Position numbers and translations under genes: made by a program. A stretch of DNA of 64,000 bases from Aristolochia californica. Taxonomy: Eukaryota; Streptophyta; Magnoliopsida; Piperales; Aristolochiaceae. The stretch covers positions 55,330,062 to 55,394,061 of the forward strand of contig JARWKL010000001.1 of assembly GCA_029961685.1 (NCBI GenBank), read 5' to 3'. Below are positions 43,855-54,639 of the stretch, piece after piece; positions within the stretch are counted from its first letter, which is position 1, and each line of letters opens with the position of its first letter. Below the pieces are notes generated by a model that made no database searches, was not told the DNA's origin, and saw only the letters and a program-made list of their open reading frames with translations.

Positions 43855-45693
43855 TCAGATATCTTGCATCTCCATTTCTCTGTAAATTTGATGCAACATC
43901 TCATAGATTCTTGTAGATTGTGGATGTAACATACCACCAGCTAAAAATTCATGGACAACTCTATCAACATCAATTGAGCTGCATCCAGGAATCTTCTTCA
44001 CTCCCATTCCTGCCATCACTTTTCTCATCCTAGCAACTTCATCCCATTGCTTAGTGGAAGCATATATATTTGACATGAGGACATAAGATGCGCCATTGTT
44101 AAGATCCAATCGTCTTCCAAGCTCCTTCCCCCAAAACTCGCTCTCCAAACAAGATCTTCTGTGCATCTTAAATCCACTAAGCAGAGCTCCAAATACAAAT
44201 GCATCAGGCTCCACTGGCATCGTCTTGATAAGCTCCTGAGCTTCCTCTAGGTGGTTGGCCCTACTTAGAAGATCAACCAAGCATGTGTAATGCTCAATAC
44301 TTGGCTTAATATTATAGACTTGATCCATCCTAGAAAAGATGTCCTTTCCCATATTGACAAGCCCTGCGTGAGAGCAAGCACATAGGATAGCGATGAAGGT
44401 GATGCCATTTGGTCTAATCCCCATTTCATCCATCTCATTAAATAATTCAAGTGCTTCAAGGGAATGCCCATGAACTGCAAGTCCATATATCATTGCAGTC
44501 CATGAACAGACATCCTTCTTCACTATCTTATCAAACACCAAAGTTGAACCATGTAGCATACCGCATTTCGAGTACATGTCTATGAGAGAGGAACCTAATA
44601 TGTCATCCATCTCAACCCCTAGCTTTTCAATAAAACCATGAACCCAAACCCCCTGCTCAAGAGCCCCAAGCTGTGCACATGAAGAGATAACACTTACTAA
44701 AATTGCTTGATTTGGCCTCAATCCCTCAGCCAACATCCCCTTAAACATTTCAAGAGACGCTTTGAACTGGCTGCTTTGAGTGAAACCTGAAATGATAGCA
44801 CTCCAAGTAGTAACATTTCTCTCAGGTGCATCATCAAAAAGTTTCCGAGCAGTCTCTACTAATCCGCATCTTGCAAATGCTCCGATCATAGTGTTCCACG
44901 ATACAACATCTCTTTGAGTCATGACTTCAAAAATTTGCTGGGCATTTTCAAGACAACTTTGTTTCACATATCCTCCCATCATCGCATTGAACGTTTCGAC
45001 GTTCTTATGAGGCATTTCCCAGAACAAGTCACGTGCAGATTCCAACTGACCGCAATCCAAATACCCACTAATCATTGAATTCCACAAAACACAATCCCTA
45101 GCACCAGTTTCATTGAAAATCTCGCGGGCAGCATCAGTATCACAAAATTTCGCATACATTTTAACCAGACTGCTTTGTACGAAGGGATCCGAAGAAAATC
45201 CCATCCGCAGAACTTGTCCATGAACGGCTTTACCGGTTTCGACAGCTAATAGAAGCGCACAAGCTTTAGCAACGAAAGGGAATGTGAAATTGTCGCACAT
45301 AGGCTTCTCCCGAATCATTTGCAAGTAAAACAGAAATGCTTGAGTGGGTTGGTTAGTATTCGTAAAACCTCTGATAATCGAATTGTAGGCAAAGGCAGTT
45401 GGCTGCTCCAAGTGGGAAAAAAGTAAAGTGGCGAAATGGAGGTCAGGCTGCGGAGAGGTAGCAGAGTAAGAGAGGATTGCTGAGACACAGGAAGGGTGGT
45501 TAAAAATGTCGTTTTGATAGAGTTTCGAGAGAATTTGTTTGGCTTGCCTCATGGATGTGCAGCCTCTGGCAAGGAAGTACAGTTTTCTCGACGACAACGC
45601 CGAAAACATCGGCAGTAAAACTTCTGTGGAGCTCCAACTTGATGTGGGTGTTTCATGGAGGCAAAGATTCGACACCGAGAAGTATGGAGTCAT
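43855..45693 (-). CDS. pentatricopeptide repeat protein, PLS class, E subgroup
   Basis: Single uninterrupted exon of 612 residues, as usual for plant PPR genes. Starts M-T-P-Y-F-S-V; a second Met at residue 29 (M-F-S-A-L) is an alternative. From about residue 95 come successive P, L and S repeats: A-Y-N-S-I-I-R-G-F, V-L-W-N-S-M-I-S-G-Y, V-E-T-F-N-A-M-M-G-G-Y, V-V-S-W-N-T-M-I-G-A-F, V-T-T-W-S-A-I-I-S-G-F, V-C-S-W-T-A-M-I-Y-G-L, then an E/E+ region with S-Y-V-L-M-S-N-I-Y-A-S, K-K-I-P-G-C-S-S-I-D-V and H-E-F-L-A-G-G. It stops before any DYW deaminase domain. Such proteins bind organellar RNA base by base and, in this subgroup, specify C-to-U editing sites with help from a separate deaminase. The N-terminus is Ser-rich and compatible with a plastid or mitochondrial presequence. 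Confidence 0.95.
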   Translation of the reverse strand: MTPYFSVSNLCLHETPTSSWSSTEVLLPMFSALSSRKLYFLARGCTSMRQAKQILSKLYQNDIFNHPSCVSAILSYSATSPQPDLHFATLLFSHLEQPTAFAYNSIIRGFTNTNQPTQAFLFYLQMIREKPMCDNFTFPFVAKACALLLAVETGKAVHGQVLRMGFSSDPFVQSSLVKMYAKFCDTDAAREIFNETGARDCVLWNSMISGYLDCGQLESARDLFWEMPHKNVETFNAMMGGYVKQSCLENAQQIFEVMTQRDVVSWNTMIGAFARCGLVETARKLFDDAPERNVTTWSAIISGFTQSSQFKASLEMFKGMLAEGLRPNQAILVSVISSCAQLGALEQGVWVHGFIEKLGVEMDDILGSSLIDMYSKCGMLHGSTLVFDKIVKKDVCSWTAMIYGLAVHGHSLEALELFNEMDEMGIRPNGITFIAILCACSHAGLVNMGKDIFSRMDQVYNIKPSIEHYTCLVDLLSRANHLEEAQELIKTMPVEPDAFVFGALLSGFKMHRRSCLESEFWGKELGRRLDLNNGASYVLMSNIYASTKQWDEVARMRKVMAGMGVKKIPGCSSIDVDRVVHEFLAGGMLHPQSTRIYEMLHQIYREMEMQDI

Positions 45694-45929
45694 GCAGTGC
45701 CGGTCAGATGCTTCATCCGGCAGATGCTTCTATGCTTCTTGGAGTATTAAACCTTACGTACAAGTTTCCCTGATTTGAAGTAGTTATTGCTACCAATAAC
45801 TATATAATATAATGTTAATTACTCTTCAAATGTGATCTTATCAATTTCTACTTCTTTCTAGTATATTTATATAGTTAATCCACAAAATGGCATGAATGGT
45901 AAGTTCAACAAAAGAGTTACAAAGTTTTA

Positions 45930-46664
45930 AGTGATGTAAGGTCTCATGGTTGTAAATAGAGCACCAATGACCATTTCACTAGTAAGGAGTTCGAGCTGGA
46001 TCATCACAGACACCTTTTGACCCTCTTGTTTGAAACCTTGGATCACCAAGGTGGTTTTTGCAATGTCATTTATCGTAACCCTAATATTCATGGTTCGGAT
46101 AGGGAGAGTGTTGACTTCAAAACCACAATCAAGGAGGATTCAATTCACTTACTAATCTCTTATGTGCTCGGACACAAAGAGAGGCAGTCATATGATTTTG
46201 AACCAATATGTAGGTCTTCCTCCCTAACGGAGATGCACAACATACATAGAACATGTAGTATCTAATGGATCAATGGGAAGGATCTTGAGTTGCTCCACTT
46301 CTACAACCAACTTATCTAGTGACGAGAGGACTTTGATAAGCGCTTCTCGAGACTAAATTGATAGCTCAAGCTCATCGCGAATAACATTAACCAAAGACAA
46401 TTGCTTTAAGCACCTCTCCATGTTATCATCTACTTGCCACTAGCAATGTCCAATAAGAGATGGGATACAATCAACTTTGCCTTTTTGTTGCTCAACTTTG
46501 TCAAGGATAGGTTGTGAATATGTGGTTAGCAATGTTGGTGACCAAGTCATTAACCTTTCAAGCATATAATCTACAAGTGTGACTCTAGTAAAACTTTGAC
46601 AAAGATGAGTCATGTACACCCATTTTAGTGCATCCTTTGACGAGGATGACTCTGGCAGACCCAT
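45930..46664 (-). mobile_element. Ty3/gypsy protease-region remnant
   Basis: On the minus strand the frame near 46,140-45,930 reads L-D-C-G-F-E-V-N-T-L-P, then L-V-I-Q-G-F-K-Q-E-G-Q and I-Q-L-E-L-L, the layout of the aspartic protease region of plant gypsy polyproteins, in which the first motif is normally D-S/T-G. The active-site triplet has become D-C-G. Upstream (to 46,664) the frame is broken. No reverse transcriptase nearby. Confidence 0.7.
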
Positions 46665-46679
46665 AGAAACCCAAATGAT

Positions 46680-47220
46680 ATAATAGGGTCTCTACCTTTC
46701 TTGGCAGCTAGTGCATTATGCTTATACTTTTCCCTATGTGCTAGATTCTGATCCGTTCTTAGAGAATCACATATAGTAGATGTAAAAAGATTTCTTTTCG
46801 GTACTTATGTATTTGGTACTCAACATTCAACTATATCCTATCAATGATGATAATTTGAGCCCTAAGGGCGAACCTAACTAGCCAATCTCAGTCCGAACAC
46901 ATTGGACAATACTTTACTCAAGAAATGGTTCAATTAGGCCAATCAAAATTGAGTTTGTTCTTATAAAAAAAAATGAGCAAACAATTTCACTAGCCCATTG
47001 GAATTGGTTGATTCCCTAAGTTAGAAGGAAGAATTAGGCATGAGCAATCCTCCTTAGACTAGCTAGCTCGAGATTAGTAATGAGTGAGGGTGTTTCCATT
47101 AAAAATGAACTTAAACTTAAAAAATCATGAGTTTAGCCTAGGATAGACATTCATGTTCTTTTTTCCACATGTGCCTTACTTGAATATCATATTTTTTTAT
47201 GTATATCAAAATAGTACATT
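46680..47220. other. no recognisable feature
   Basis: AT-rich, probably decayed retroelement interior. Confidence 0.35.
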
Positions 47221-47221
47221 G

Positions 47222-47460
47222 GCATATGGCATGATCGATCATCCCCGATTGCATGATTGATCATACAAAATTTTGCATAGCCGATGTTATGAAGCATAAT
47301 CAATCAATCAAATTGGGTTGATCGATCAATGAGTTTTTTGAAAGGTTGAAACTTGTTGATAGATGTCTTGATCGATCTATAGGCTTAGAAAACTATAAAA
47401 TATAATTGTTATACATAATTGATCGATTAGACCGTTCCAATGATTAATCAACACTTTTTC
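47222..47460. repeat. GATCGATC-type motif cluster 1
   Basis: Many copies of ATGATCGATCA, TTGATCGATCA, ATTGATCA and relatives, in no fixed period. Similar clusters at 48,040-48,290 and 54,640-55,110. Confidence 0.65.
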
Positions 47461-47471
47461 CAGCTTTTTGT

Positions 47472-47900
47472 TGTTGGAAGATATGATATAAATAGGGTGT
47501 CATTGATATAATTAGTTTATGCTTTATGTCTCTCCTTCACTCTTACTAGGGTGAAGGGTAGAATTATAATATTGTACTTCTATCATTTATAAATAGAGTT
47601 TAAAGGGGAGAGTTTGGATTAAGTCCATAACCTCATTATTCTCCCCTTTCTTCCTCAAGTGCTCTCTTTTTTCTTCCTTCTCTTCCTTACCCAGGATGTA
47701 ATCCATGGAGTCCTGAAAATCAACACGGTATCAGAACATTGATTTTCAGGACTCGTAGCTATGAGTTTTTTAGAATTCCAAATTTGTTATTGCTCGGTGG
47801 ATGATCGATTTGTTGATGGTTATGTTTCTGGAGTAAGGCAAAAACCCATGTCAGTATAACAAGTCTTGTCTATGAATCTACTACTGCTATGATACTAATT
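47472..47900 (+). mobile_element. copia LTR (family B) with primer site and leader
   Basis: LTR 47,472-47,725 (TGTTGGAAGATATGAT ... AAATCAACA), primer site CGGTATCAGAAC from 47,726, then leader ATTGATTTTCAGGACTCGTA matching the copy in the LUH intron (14,093 on). Truncated 5' end of an element; no coding part follows. Confidence 0.82.
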
Positions 47901-49800
47901 ATTGTTATCAATTGGATGTTACATACAAAAAGGAAATGATGAAGGCCGATTACACTACTGCAACTCGACTGGGAGACAATAAACAAAGAAGTCTCTACGT
48001 GATTGTACGCCTAGGTCTAAAGAAAAAGAGGGATTGTAGAAGGTCGACCAAACGATCTTTAAAAGAAAATTATCTATTGTCACGAACCATTAATCTAATA
48101 GCCTAAAAACAAAGAGATAAAAGCATTTTATGAAGGTTGATCAACTGAAGTCGATTGGGCGGCATGAAACAAAAAATTCTCTATTGTCACTTGATCGATT
48201 CATCAATCAAACATCATGAAGAAAAGATATTGAAGCATTTTACAAGGTTGATCGAGCAAAGACAACTTGATCAGATGACATGGTCTAATTTTGAAATGTG
48301 AAAATGCTTCACTAATTTGACTCAGCCAATGTATAGCACTATTAGTTATAAGTGATTTACCAATGTGTTTAGTGCTCAAATCATGGATTTACATGATTAT
48401 TTTGAGAAATTTCAAATCGTTTTGGCCAATTTTGAAAAATGAAAAAGTATCATTTTTGGGCTAATCAACTCTCAAATAGCTACTCTTTTTACTATTTTGA
48501 TCGCAATTATTTAAGTGATTTTGGGTCTTTCACTGTTTAGAAAGCCTATTATAGTGAAATTCGAAGCTCCCATTTTTTTCTTGTGTATAGTGATTTTAAA
48601 ACCAATTTTGGATTGCCTCCTCTAAGTAGTATTTTGAAAAGGCTAATTCGATTTGTAGTGTGTTGATGTAGATGTCGTTTGGCTACTGATTAGGGATATT
48701 TTAATTCCATGGTGGAGAGTTTCCTAAGATTGGATTAGCAATCTGAAATACGATCATGAACCACTATAAAAATTTGTGTTCATTGTGGTGATTGATAAAT
48801 TGCATTTTTTTTATATGTGTGCACATAAAGTGGTAATTGTCCAATTACAATTGGTAAATTGAGATTTGAATAAACATATACACCACCCCTCGGTTTATCC
48901 TTGTATGACTAACATTACCCTATAAATAGGCTTTTTTTTTTTTTTTTTTGTTAGTTCAAACTTGTAAATTGGCTGTTCGCCGGGTCATTTGTCCTGCCTT
49001 CCATGGCAACAATCGTGGTGCTCACTTATGATTAAACCATCTCAACGAGATTTCTTAAGAAACTGAGTATCATTTCGAAACAATTTAATGGCTTGGACAG
49101 AGGTTGTATGCACTTGTGTTTTTATCACCTACCAATAGTTAAGATCGCAGAGAAGGCCTGCAATTTATGTTGTTCTGGTAGATATCAACTCTTGGCAACT
49201 GTCTTCTTTTCGGTCCCTATCAATTTATTGATTTTTGCGCTTTTGCTCTTCAAACGTAACATGTGATCCTGCTTCAAATCGACACCGTAAAGAGCAAGCA
49301 GAAAAGGAAAAGGCAACAAGAAGCTCAAAAAACTAATATCTGATGGCGTGGTACAGCTGAGATTAATCTGTACTGTTTCTTTCGGATCTTTTTTTCTCTT
49401 TAATGGAGGACGTCCTGAGCGAACTGTTTTCACAAGCTCAGATAAGACAGCTACATGTGATCGCCATAGATTTAGAGTTTAACCACATTATTGACATCGA
49501 CAAAGCTTGTGGGCAGGTTTTCTAAGGACCCATGACATACCCATCTTCATTAACGTTTGCATGTTCAGTCATGGATGCTAGCGCTGTTCATCAATCATGG
49601 TAATACCGAGGAAGGAGACGGAGTGGGAAATTTTGTTTTTGTTTCGACTTCGGAATTGAATCGACAGTCATGTAGGTGCTTGCTGTTGCTGGCATGCCAC
49701 GGGCATCAAAGTCAGAATCCCACCTACACAGCAGCGTCGTGATAAATAGACATTTAAGGGACGATGAGCAAACAGTTGGAGGCATTGAAGACGAAAGTTC
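47901..49800. other. intergenic, with GATCGATC cluster 2 at 48,040-48,290
   Basis: Apart from the motif cluster and a T-run near 48,930-48,950, only short shadows. The last 150 bases are the promoter of the first glycine-rich protein gene. Confidence 0.45.
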
Positions 49801-49810
49801 ACTGCTGTTC

Positions 49811-49818
49811 TATAAAAG
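49811..49818 (+). promoter_or_regulatory. TATA box of GRP1
   Basis: TATAAAAG, 63 bp before the ATG. Confidence 0.7.
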
Positions 49819-49873
49819 CCATCCTCGTTCATGATGCAGTCACTCACACTCTCTCATCCGACACCCCAACGAC

Positions 49874-51028
49874 ATGAGGACCGAAGTCAGGAGAGTGGTT
49901 CTTTTGTCATTTCTCTGCTTCAATGTCCTCGTAGCGAGTGTTGCCGCGAAGGACGTTTCCACTATCAAGAAGGATAGCGTCGATGAGGAAAAGACGTTCA
50001 TTGGGGTTGGCAAAGGTGGCGGGTTTGGAGGAGGGTTCGGTGGCGGTTTCGGAGGTGGCGCCGGATTTGTGGGCGGCATTGGAAAAGGCATTGGTTTAGG
50101 GGGTGGCCACGGGGTTGGTGGTGGCTTTGGCAAGGGTGGCGGCATTGTTGGAGGTTTTGGCAAAGGAGGTGGCATTGGTGGTGGCTTTGGCAAGGGTGGC
50201 GGCATTGGTGGAGGTTTTGGCAAAGGAGGTGGTATAGGTGGAGGTTTTGGCAAAGGAGGTGGCATTGGTGGTGGCTTTGGCAAGGGTGGCGGCATTGTTG
50301 GAGGTTTTGGCAAAGGAGGTGGTATAGGTGGAGGCTTTGGCAAGGGTGGCGGCATTGGTAGTGGCTTTGGCAAAGGAGGTGGTATAGGTGGAGGTTTTGG
50401 CAAAGGGGGTGGCATTGGTGGTGGCTTTGGCAAGGGTGGCGGCATTGTTGGAGGTTTTGGCAAAGGAGGTGGTATAGGTGGAGGCTTTGGCAAGGGTGGC
50501 GGCATTGGTGGAGGTTTTGGCAAAGGAGGTGGTATAGGTGGAGGTTTTGGCAAAGGAGGTGGCATTGGTGGTGGCTTTGGCAAGGGTGGCGGCATTGTTG
50601 GAGGTTTTGGCAAAGGAGGTGGTATAGGTGGAGGTTTTGGCAAAGGCGGTGGCATTGGTGGTGGCTTTGGCAAAGGTGGTGGCATTGTTGGAGGTTTTGG
50701 CAAAGGAGGTGGTATAGGTGGAGGTTTTGGCAAAGGAGGTGGTATAGGTGGAGGTTTTGGCAAAGGAGGTGGCTTTGGTGGAGGCATAGGCAAAGGTGGT
50801 GGCTTTGGAGGTGGCATTGGTAAAGTTGGCGGCTTCGGTGGAGGCATCGGCAAAGGTGGTGGACTAGGTGGAGATATTGGAAAAGGCGGTGGCATTGGTA
50901 AAGGAGGTGGACTTGGTGGCTATATTGGTAAAGGAGGTGGCTTTGGTGGAGGATTTGGCAAAGGAGGAGGCATTGGCGGTGGATTCGGAAAAGGTGGTGG
51001 GATTGGTGGTGGAGGCGGAGGAATGTGA
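49874..51028 (+). CDS. secreted glycine-rich protein GRP1 (10-residue repeats)
   Basis: Intronless, 384 residues. A signal peptide (M-R-T-E-V-R-R-V-V-L-L-S-F-L-C-F-N-V-L, cleavage likely near A-A-K, residue 26) is followed by a short charged segment V-D-E-E-K-T-F-I-G and then, to the end, Gly-rich sequence built on a 10-residue unit G-G-G-F-G-K-G-G-G-I (30 nt). About 30 units are visible; a G-G-G-I-V-G-G variant recurs every 50 residues. Lys recurs once per unit, making the protein strongly basic; no Tyr or Cys in the repeats, so cross-linking by tyrosine is unlikely. Such GRPs sit in the cell wall. The minus strand also has a long open frame (Pro-rich), a by-product of the codon pattern. Ends G-G-G-G-G-M. 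Confidence 0.9.
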   Translation: MRTEVRRVVLLSFLCFNVLVASVAAKDVSTIKKDSVDEEKTFIGVGKGGGFGGGFGGGFGGGAGFVGGIGKGIGLGGGHGVGGGFGKGGGIVGGFGKGGGIGGGFGKGGGIGGGFGKGGGIGGGFGKGGGIGGGFGKGGGIVGGFGKGGGIGGGFGKGGGIGSGFGKGGGIGGGFGKGGGIGGGFGKGGGIVGGFGKGGGIGGGFGKGGGIGGGFGKGGGIGGGFGKGGGIGGGFGKGGGIVGGFGKGGGIGGGFGKGGGIGGGFGKGGGIVGGFGKGGGIGGGFGKGGGIGGGFGKGGGFGGGIGKGGGFGGGIGKVGGFGGGIGKGGGLGGDIGKGGGIGKGGGLGGYIGKGGGFGGGFGKGGGIGGGFGKGGGIGGGGGGM

Positions 51029-51502
51029 GGAGGTGGCTGATTCAGAGGTGGAGACGGAAGAATTGGAAAAGTAGATTAAGCTAGTCAAGTCATGGTGGTT
51101 TTAATTTAGGAAAATGTATTATGATTGTCATGCAAAGTTGAGACTAGGATTGTCTTAGTGTTATTATCGTCAATTACAATATTCTCATAAGAATTTATCT
51201 ATGTAAAGTCTCGTTCTTAATAGTATAAAATGCCTAAAAAAATGAAGCATTTTTTCTATTATTTGAACAAATCTTATTATCAAATCTTTGTTGCTTCAAA
51301 TGTTGATTTCTCTTTTTGGAGAAATTCAATTGACAAAAATCATTTTATGTTGGAAAATAGACTCAAATTCCTTTTTTTCAATATCGAATTTTTACTATGT
51401 AAATTGTGGTATGGAGGTTTGAACTTTAGGGAAGTAACAGGTACTAGGATCGGAAAACATCAATAAGGAAGAAAAAGAAGAACACATAATAGAGATTATC
51501 TT
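51029..51502 (-). mobile_element. GRP1 3' flank, then non-autonomous LTR element interior fragment
   Basis: The 3' UTR of GRP1 occupies the first part. From about 51,150 on, segments TTGATTTCTCTTTTTGGAG, ATAGACTCAAATTC and GGTATGGAGGTTTG match the interior of the element at 35,907-38,197, with the GAAGAAAAAGAAGAACAC tract at 51,469. Confidence 0.55.
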
Positions 51503-52180
51503 TGTGAAATTTCAAGATATTACAAGAAAAAGAGAGAAACATGGGAGGAGAGAGACCTGGAAAAGAGTCATTCCCATTGAATTGTGGAAATGGATTATTA
51601 GGGATCCATTTTCTCGATTATTTATAGCATAAAAGATTAATAAAAGATAATAATACCCCTAATCCCTTTACCTTCTTGATGTCTGACCTTTGTTACTACA
51701 TGTGTTATTTTATTTTCTCTTTGTAGGAAACTCTAATTTCAAAAATTCTTTTTGAGTTGAAAACTAGACTTAGTGATCTTTCAACCAATATATAATTTTT
51801 AAATATAAAAATTCTGGTATGATGGTGTGAAGTCTAAGGAAGAATGGGTGTAGGAACAGGCACTCAGGGAAAAGTACTTCTTTTTCTTCTTCATTTTTTC
51901 TCCTTGATATCTTCTACTTTTCCTTCTTCTTCTTCCTCCCCTTCTTCTCCGTCATTTTTTCATTCCCCATCTCAGGATCATAAAATGCTCTGATACTATG
52001 TGAAATATTATGATATTATAAAAATAAAGAAGAAACATGGGAGGAGTGAAAGAAAGCTAGAAAAGAATTATTCACGTTGGGAAGCGGATTATTAGGGTTT
52101 GCTCTTCTCACCCATTTATAACATAAAACACTAATAGAAGACAATGATGCTCATGCTCCCTTTACTCCATTACAAATAAT
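51503..52180 (-). mobile_element. small LTR element, minus orientation
   Basis: LTRs from 51,503 (TGTGAAATTTCAAGATATTA) and from 51,999 (TGTGAAATATTATGATATTA), each about 170-180 bp with AGAAACATGGGAGGAG in common. The primer-site complement GCTCTGATACTA precedes the second. The interior (51,690-51,998) repeats the TTCTCTTTGTAGGAAACTC segment of the 35,907 element and has no gene. Total about 680 bp: TRIM-sized. Confidence 0.65.
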
Positions 52181-52227
52181 TTTCTGTAAGAAAACACAAA
52201 GAATAATAATCTTCCAACGGGGCCAAC

Positions 52228-52332
52228 TGCTGAAAAATAATCCCACAAAGACTAATGAGAAGAAAGATCTTGGGAAAGGTTTTTAAAAAAGGCTAGTCAT
52301 TTTGGAATTGGCATGTAACCTAAATTTCATAT
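52228..52332 (+). mobile_element. TRIM LTR remnant
   Basis: AATAATCCCACA, AGAAAGATCTTG, GGCTAGTCATTTTGG match, in order, the LTR of the intron-12 TRIM. Single degenerate LTR. Confidence 0.65.
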
Positions 52333-53025
52333 TTACCTCATTAATAGGCTATCCTCTCTCTCGTTGGAAGCTAAAAGTTCTTACTCTCCTCTCTCTAATG
52401 ATATTCAGATTTACCCTCAAAATAGATTATTTGGATCTCTATGCTTGTTGTAATTATTTTGCATGATTGTAGTGAAAACAAAATGATCAAGGTCTTGTGT
52501 TTTTCTTGGCTATCAAGATGAATGTAAAGGTTTTAGTCGCTATTGTCCTAGCTCAGGCAAATATTCACTCACACCTTGCTCTATTTTATGAAAATTGATT
52601 TCCATATGTTACATGCTCCAAATATTTGATATTAAACCATCTTCTAGCTATAGGCTAATGACTTGTTTGCAAAATGAGTATTTAAATTGAAGTTTAAATA
52701 TCTGAGAACTTCTAGCAAATGGCTGAACCTTCCAGCTAAGTTACCATCTTCTAGCATTTTCGACCAATTGTGTTGGCCAAGGTTGCTTCTCAAGAGGGGA
52801 GTGAATTGAGATTTTCAAATTAAAATCAAGTTGTGCACGTAACTAAAAATCATGCATAAAACAATTCAAAGTAAATTGAAATATGCACATACTATAGGGA
52901 CAAAGATATTTTTTTGTTATCGATGCCCCCATCATAGTAGTCACCTCCTAAAAACCCTTGCATGGGAAAATTTCACTATTTTAAAAAGCTCTAAAATCTG
53001 GAATTCTAAAAGAGATTCTAGCTCT
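52333..53025. other. no recognisable feature
   Basis: AT-rich, without domains or repeats that I recognise. Confidence 0.35.
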
Positions 53026-53027
53026 CA

Positions 53028-53230
53028 TTGATTTTCAGGACTACATGAATTAGCAGATGGATAAAATGAGAGACATCATATTGGGGAGAAAACATGAGGA
53101 AGAAAAAGGTTATGGACTTGTGTCCAAACCCTCCCCTTGAAGCACAATTTATAGATGAATAAATTATAATATTATAATTATGTATTTGAAACTTAAACTA
53201 ATTACATCAATGCCATCTTTATAAAATGAC
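53028..53230 (-). mobile_element. copia LTR (family B), inverted, truncated
   Basis: Complement of the LTR family at 13,835 and 47,472: TTGATTTTCAGGACT at the left, then GGAGAAAACATGAGGAAG, CAAACCCTCCCCTTGA and TAATTACATCAATGCCAT. The outer TGTTGGAAG end is missing and the primer site region is deleted. Confidence 0.7.
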
Positions 53231-53249
53231 TATTTATTTACCATCATGC

Positions 53250-53790
53250 CACCAATGTGTGGGTCTTCCTTGGTCTATGGGTTTGAGCCTATCGTCTACC
53301 TCTCTTGGATGTGTGTGTAGGAAGATATGCCTAAGCCTACACGACCAAGGAAGGCCCACAAGATGGGCCCAATCACATAAGAAGTAGGACCCACTATGAT
53401 TACCATGAGCTGGCATCCTTATTACATAAGTTGGAAGATCAAGGACTCACAAAGGCATCTTTATCTTATGGTCACATCTTAGAAGAGTTCTAGTTTGAGT
53501 TATGTGTGTCTTTTATCTATATTGAGTTATTTAATTATGCTAAGACTTATCTTTTAAGTGTTAGAGTTTGAGTGTAATTGGGACAAAGGTAGTATTATTG
53601 TAATTGGACTCTACTACCTTCCTCTATTATAAATAGAAGTTATGTACTCTGATTATTATAAGTTAATGAAGTCAATGAAGTATTTCTCTTTTCCATAAAT
53701 TCAATAGTGTGGACCTTCCTTGGTCGTGTGGGCATAATCCCATCTTCTAACACACACTTGGACGTGTGGGTTTGGGCCCATCTTCCAACA
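53250..53790 (-). mobile_element. LTR-like segment with inverted 14-mers
   Basis: Bounded by inverted copies of ACGACCAAGGAAGG (53,341-53,354; complement at 53,714-53,727). It ends at 53,790 with CTTCCAACATTCCCCCTCAAG, the complement of a polypurine tract plus LTR start, so an LTR of another copia family in minus orientation is likely. Contains TCTATTATAAATAGAAG. Confidence 0.5.
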
Positions 53791-53879
53791 TTCCCCCTCA
53801 AGTTGGGGGTAAGAGAACATCATAAATGTCTAGCTTGTTGTAAATGGTATATTAGATCTTCTCGTATAAAATAACAATC

Positions 53880-54240
53880 CATCATATCTTCCAACACTCC
53901 CCCTCAAACTGGTGATCTCTTTGTTCTTGTCTAGAGACCCAACAAGCATAGTAATGGTGAAAGAAAACAAATACTCCTAGCTATATAACAAAAATTCATA
54001 CTCCACTCAAATGGTCATAGTTACAAATACTCTCCACACAATATTTCAAAGGAGAAAATGAAGCCCAATAGTGGGGCACAGAGTATACCCACTTTCTCAG
54101 GGTAGCTCAAAAACCACCTCTTAGGTTAATAATAGATTTGACTCACGCTAGATGTTGGGTTCACTCCTATCCCCTATAGGTAGTGGGTATAAGCATTGCT
54201 TAGAAGTGATTTTAACAAATAATAAGAGGGTAATGGGGAA
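53880..54240 (-). mobile_element. copia 3' region, inverted
   Basis: CTTCCAACACTCCCCCTCAA at 53,889 is the complement of a polypurine tract and LTR start. The following DNA is the complement of the repeat at 3,631-4,010. Two such junctions about 105 bp apart indicate nested or tandem ends. Confidence 0.55.
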
Positions 54241-54639
54241 TGACCGAAAGATACTATGTTGTGGCTACCATGTGCTTTTTTCTTCATCAGAATAAATAAT
54301 TCTGACAACAGTCAGCAACCGAGAAGTCCTTCAATAATAATGTTTCTGTCAGAGAGACATAATAGCAACAACAGAAATGGGTATTGGCTCAAATAACACG
54401 TATCAAATAATGGAAATCCTTAAAAATGACACATAAAATAATTCTCTGAGAGTCCATCCAAAAGTTGTTAACCAAATAATATGATGACCGAGTAATAATA
54501 ATCCTTGTCAATAAATGAGTCACTTCAAGTCAGGAGACCAAGTAGAGATGGTCGAGTTAGGCTGACTTGGACCGAGTTGGTCCAAGTTGACTTGGTCAGG
54601 TTGGTGCGGCTCGGTCCGAGTTGAAATATCTCAAACTAG

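Noticed and set aside
50101..50820. Regular 30-bp repeats resembling a CRISPR-type array
   Set aside because: Repeats are contiguous, in frame and coding, with no spacers; this is a eukaryotic gene.
49840..50895. 351-codon Pro-rich open frame opposite GRP1
   Set aside because: Mirror image of Gly-codon repeats (GGN read backwards gives NCC, Pro/Thr/Ala); no signal peptide, no start context, same repeat period as GRP1.
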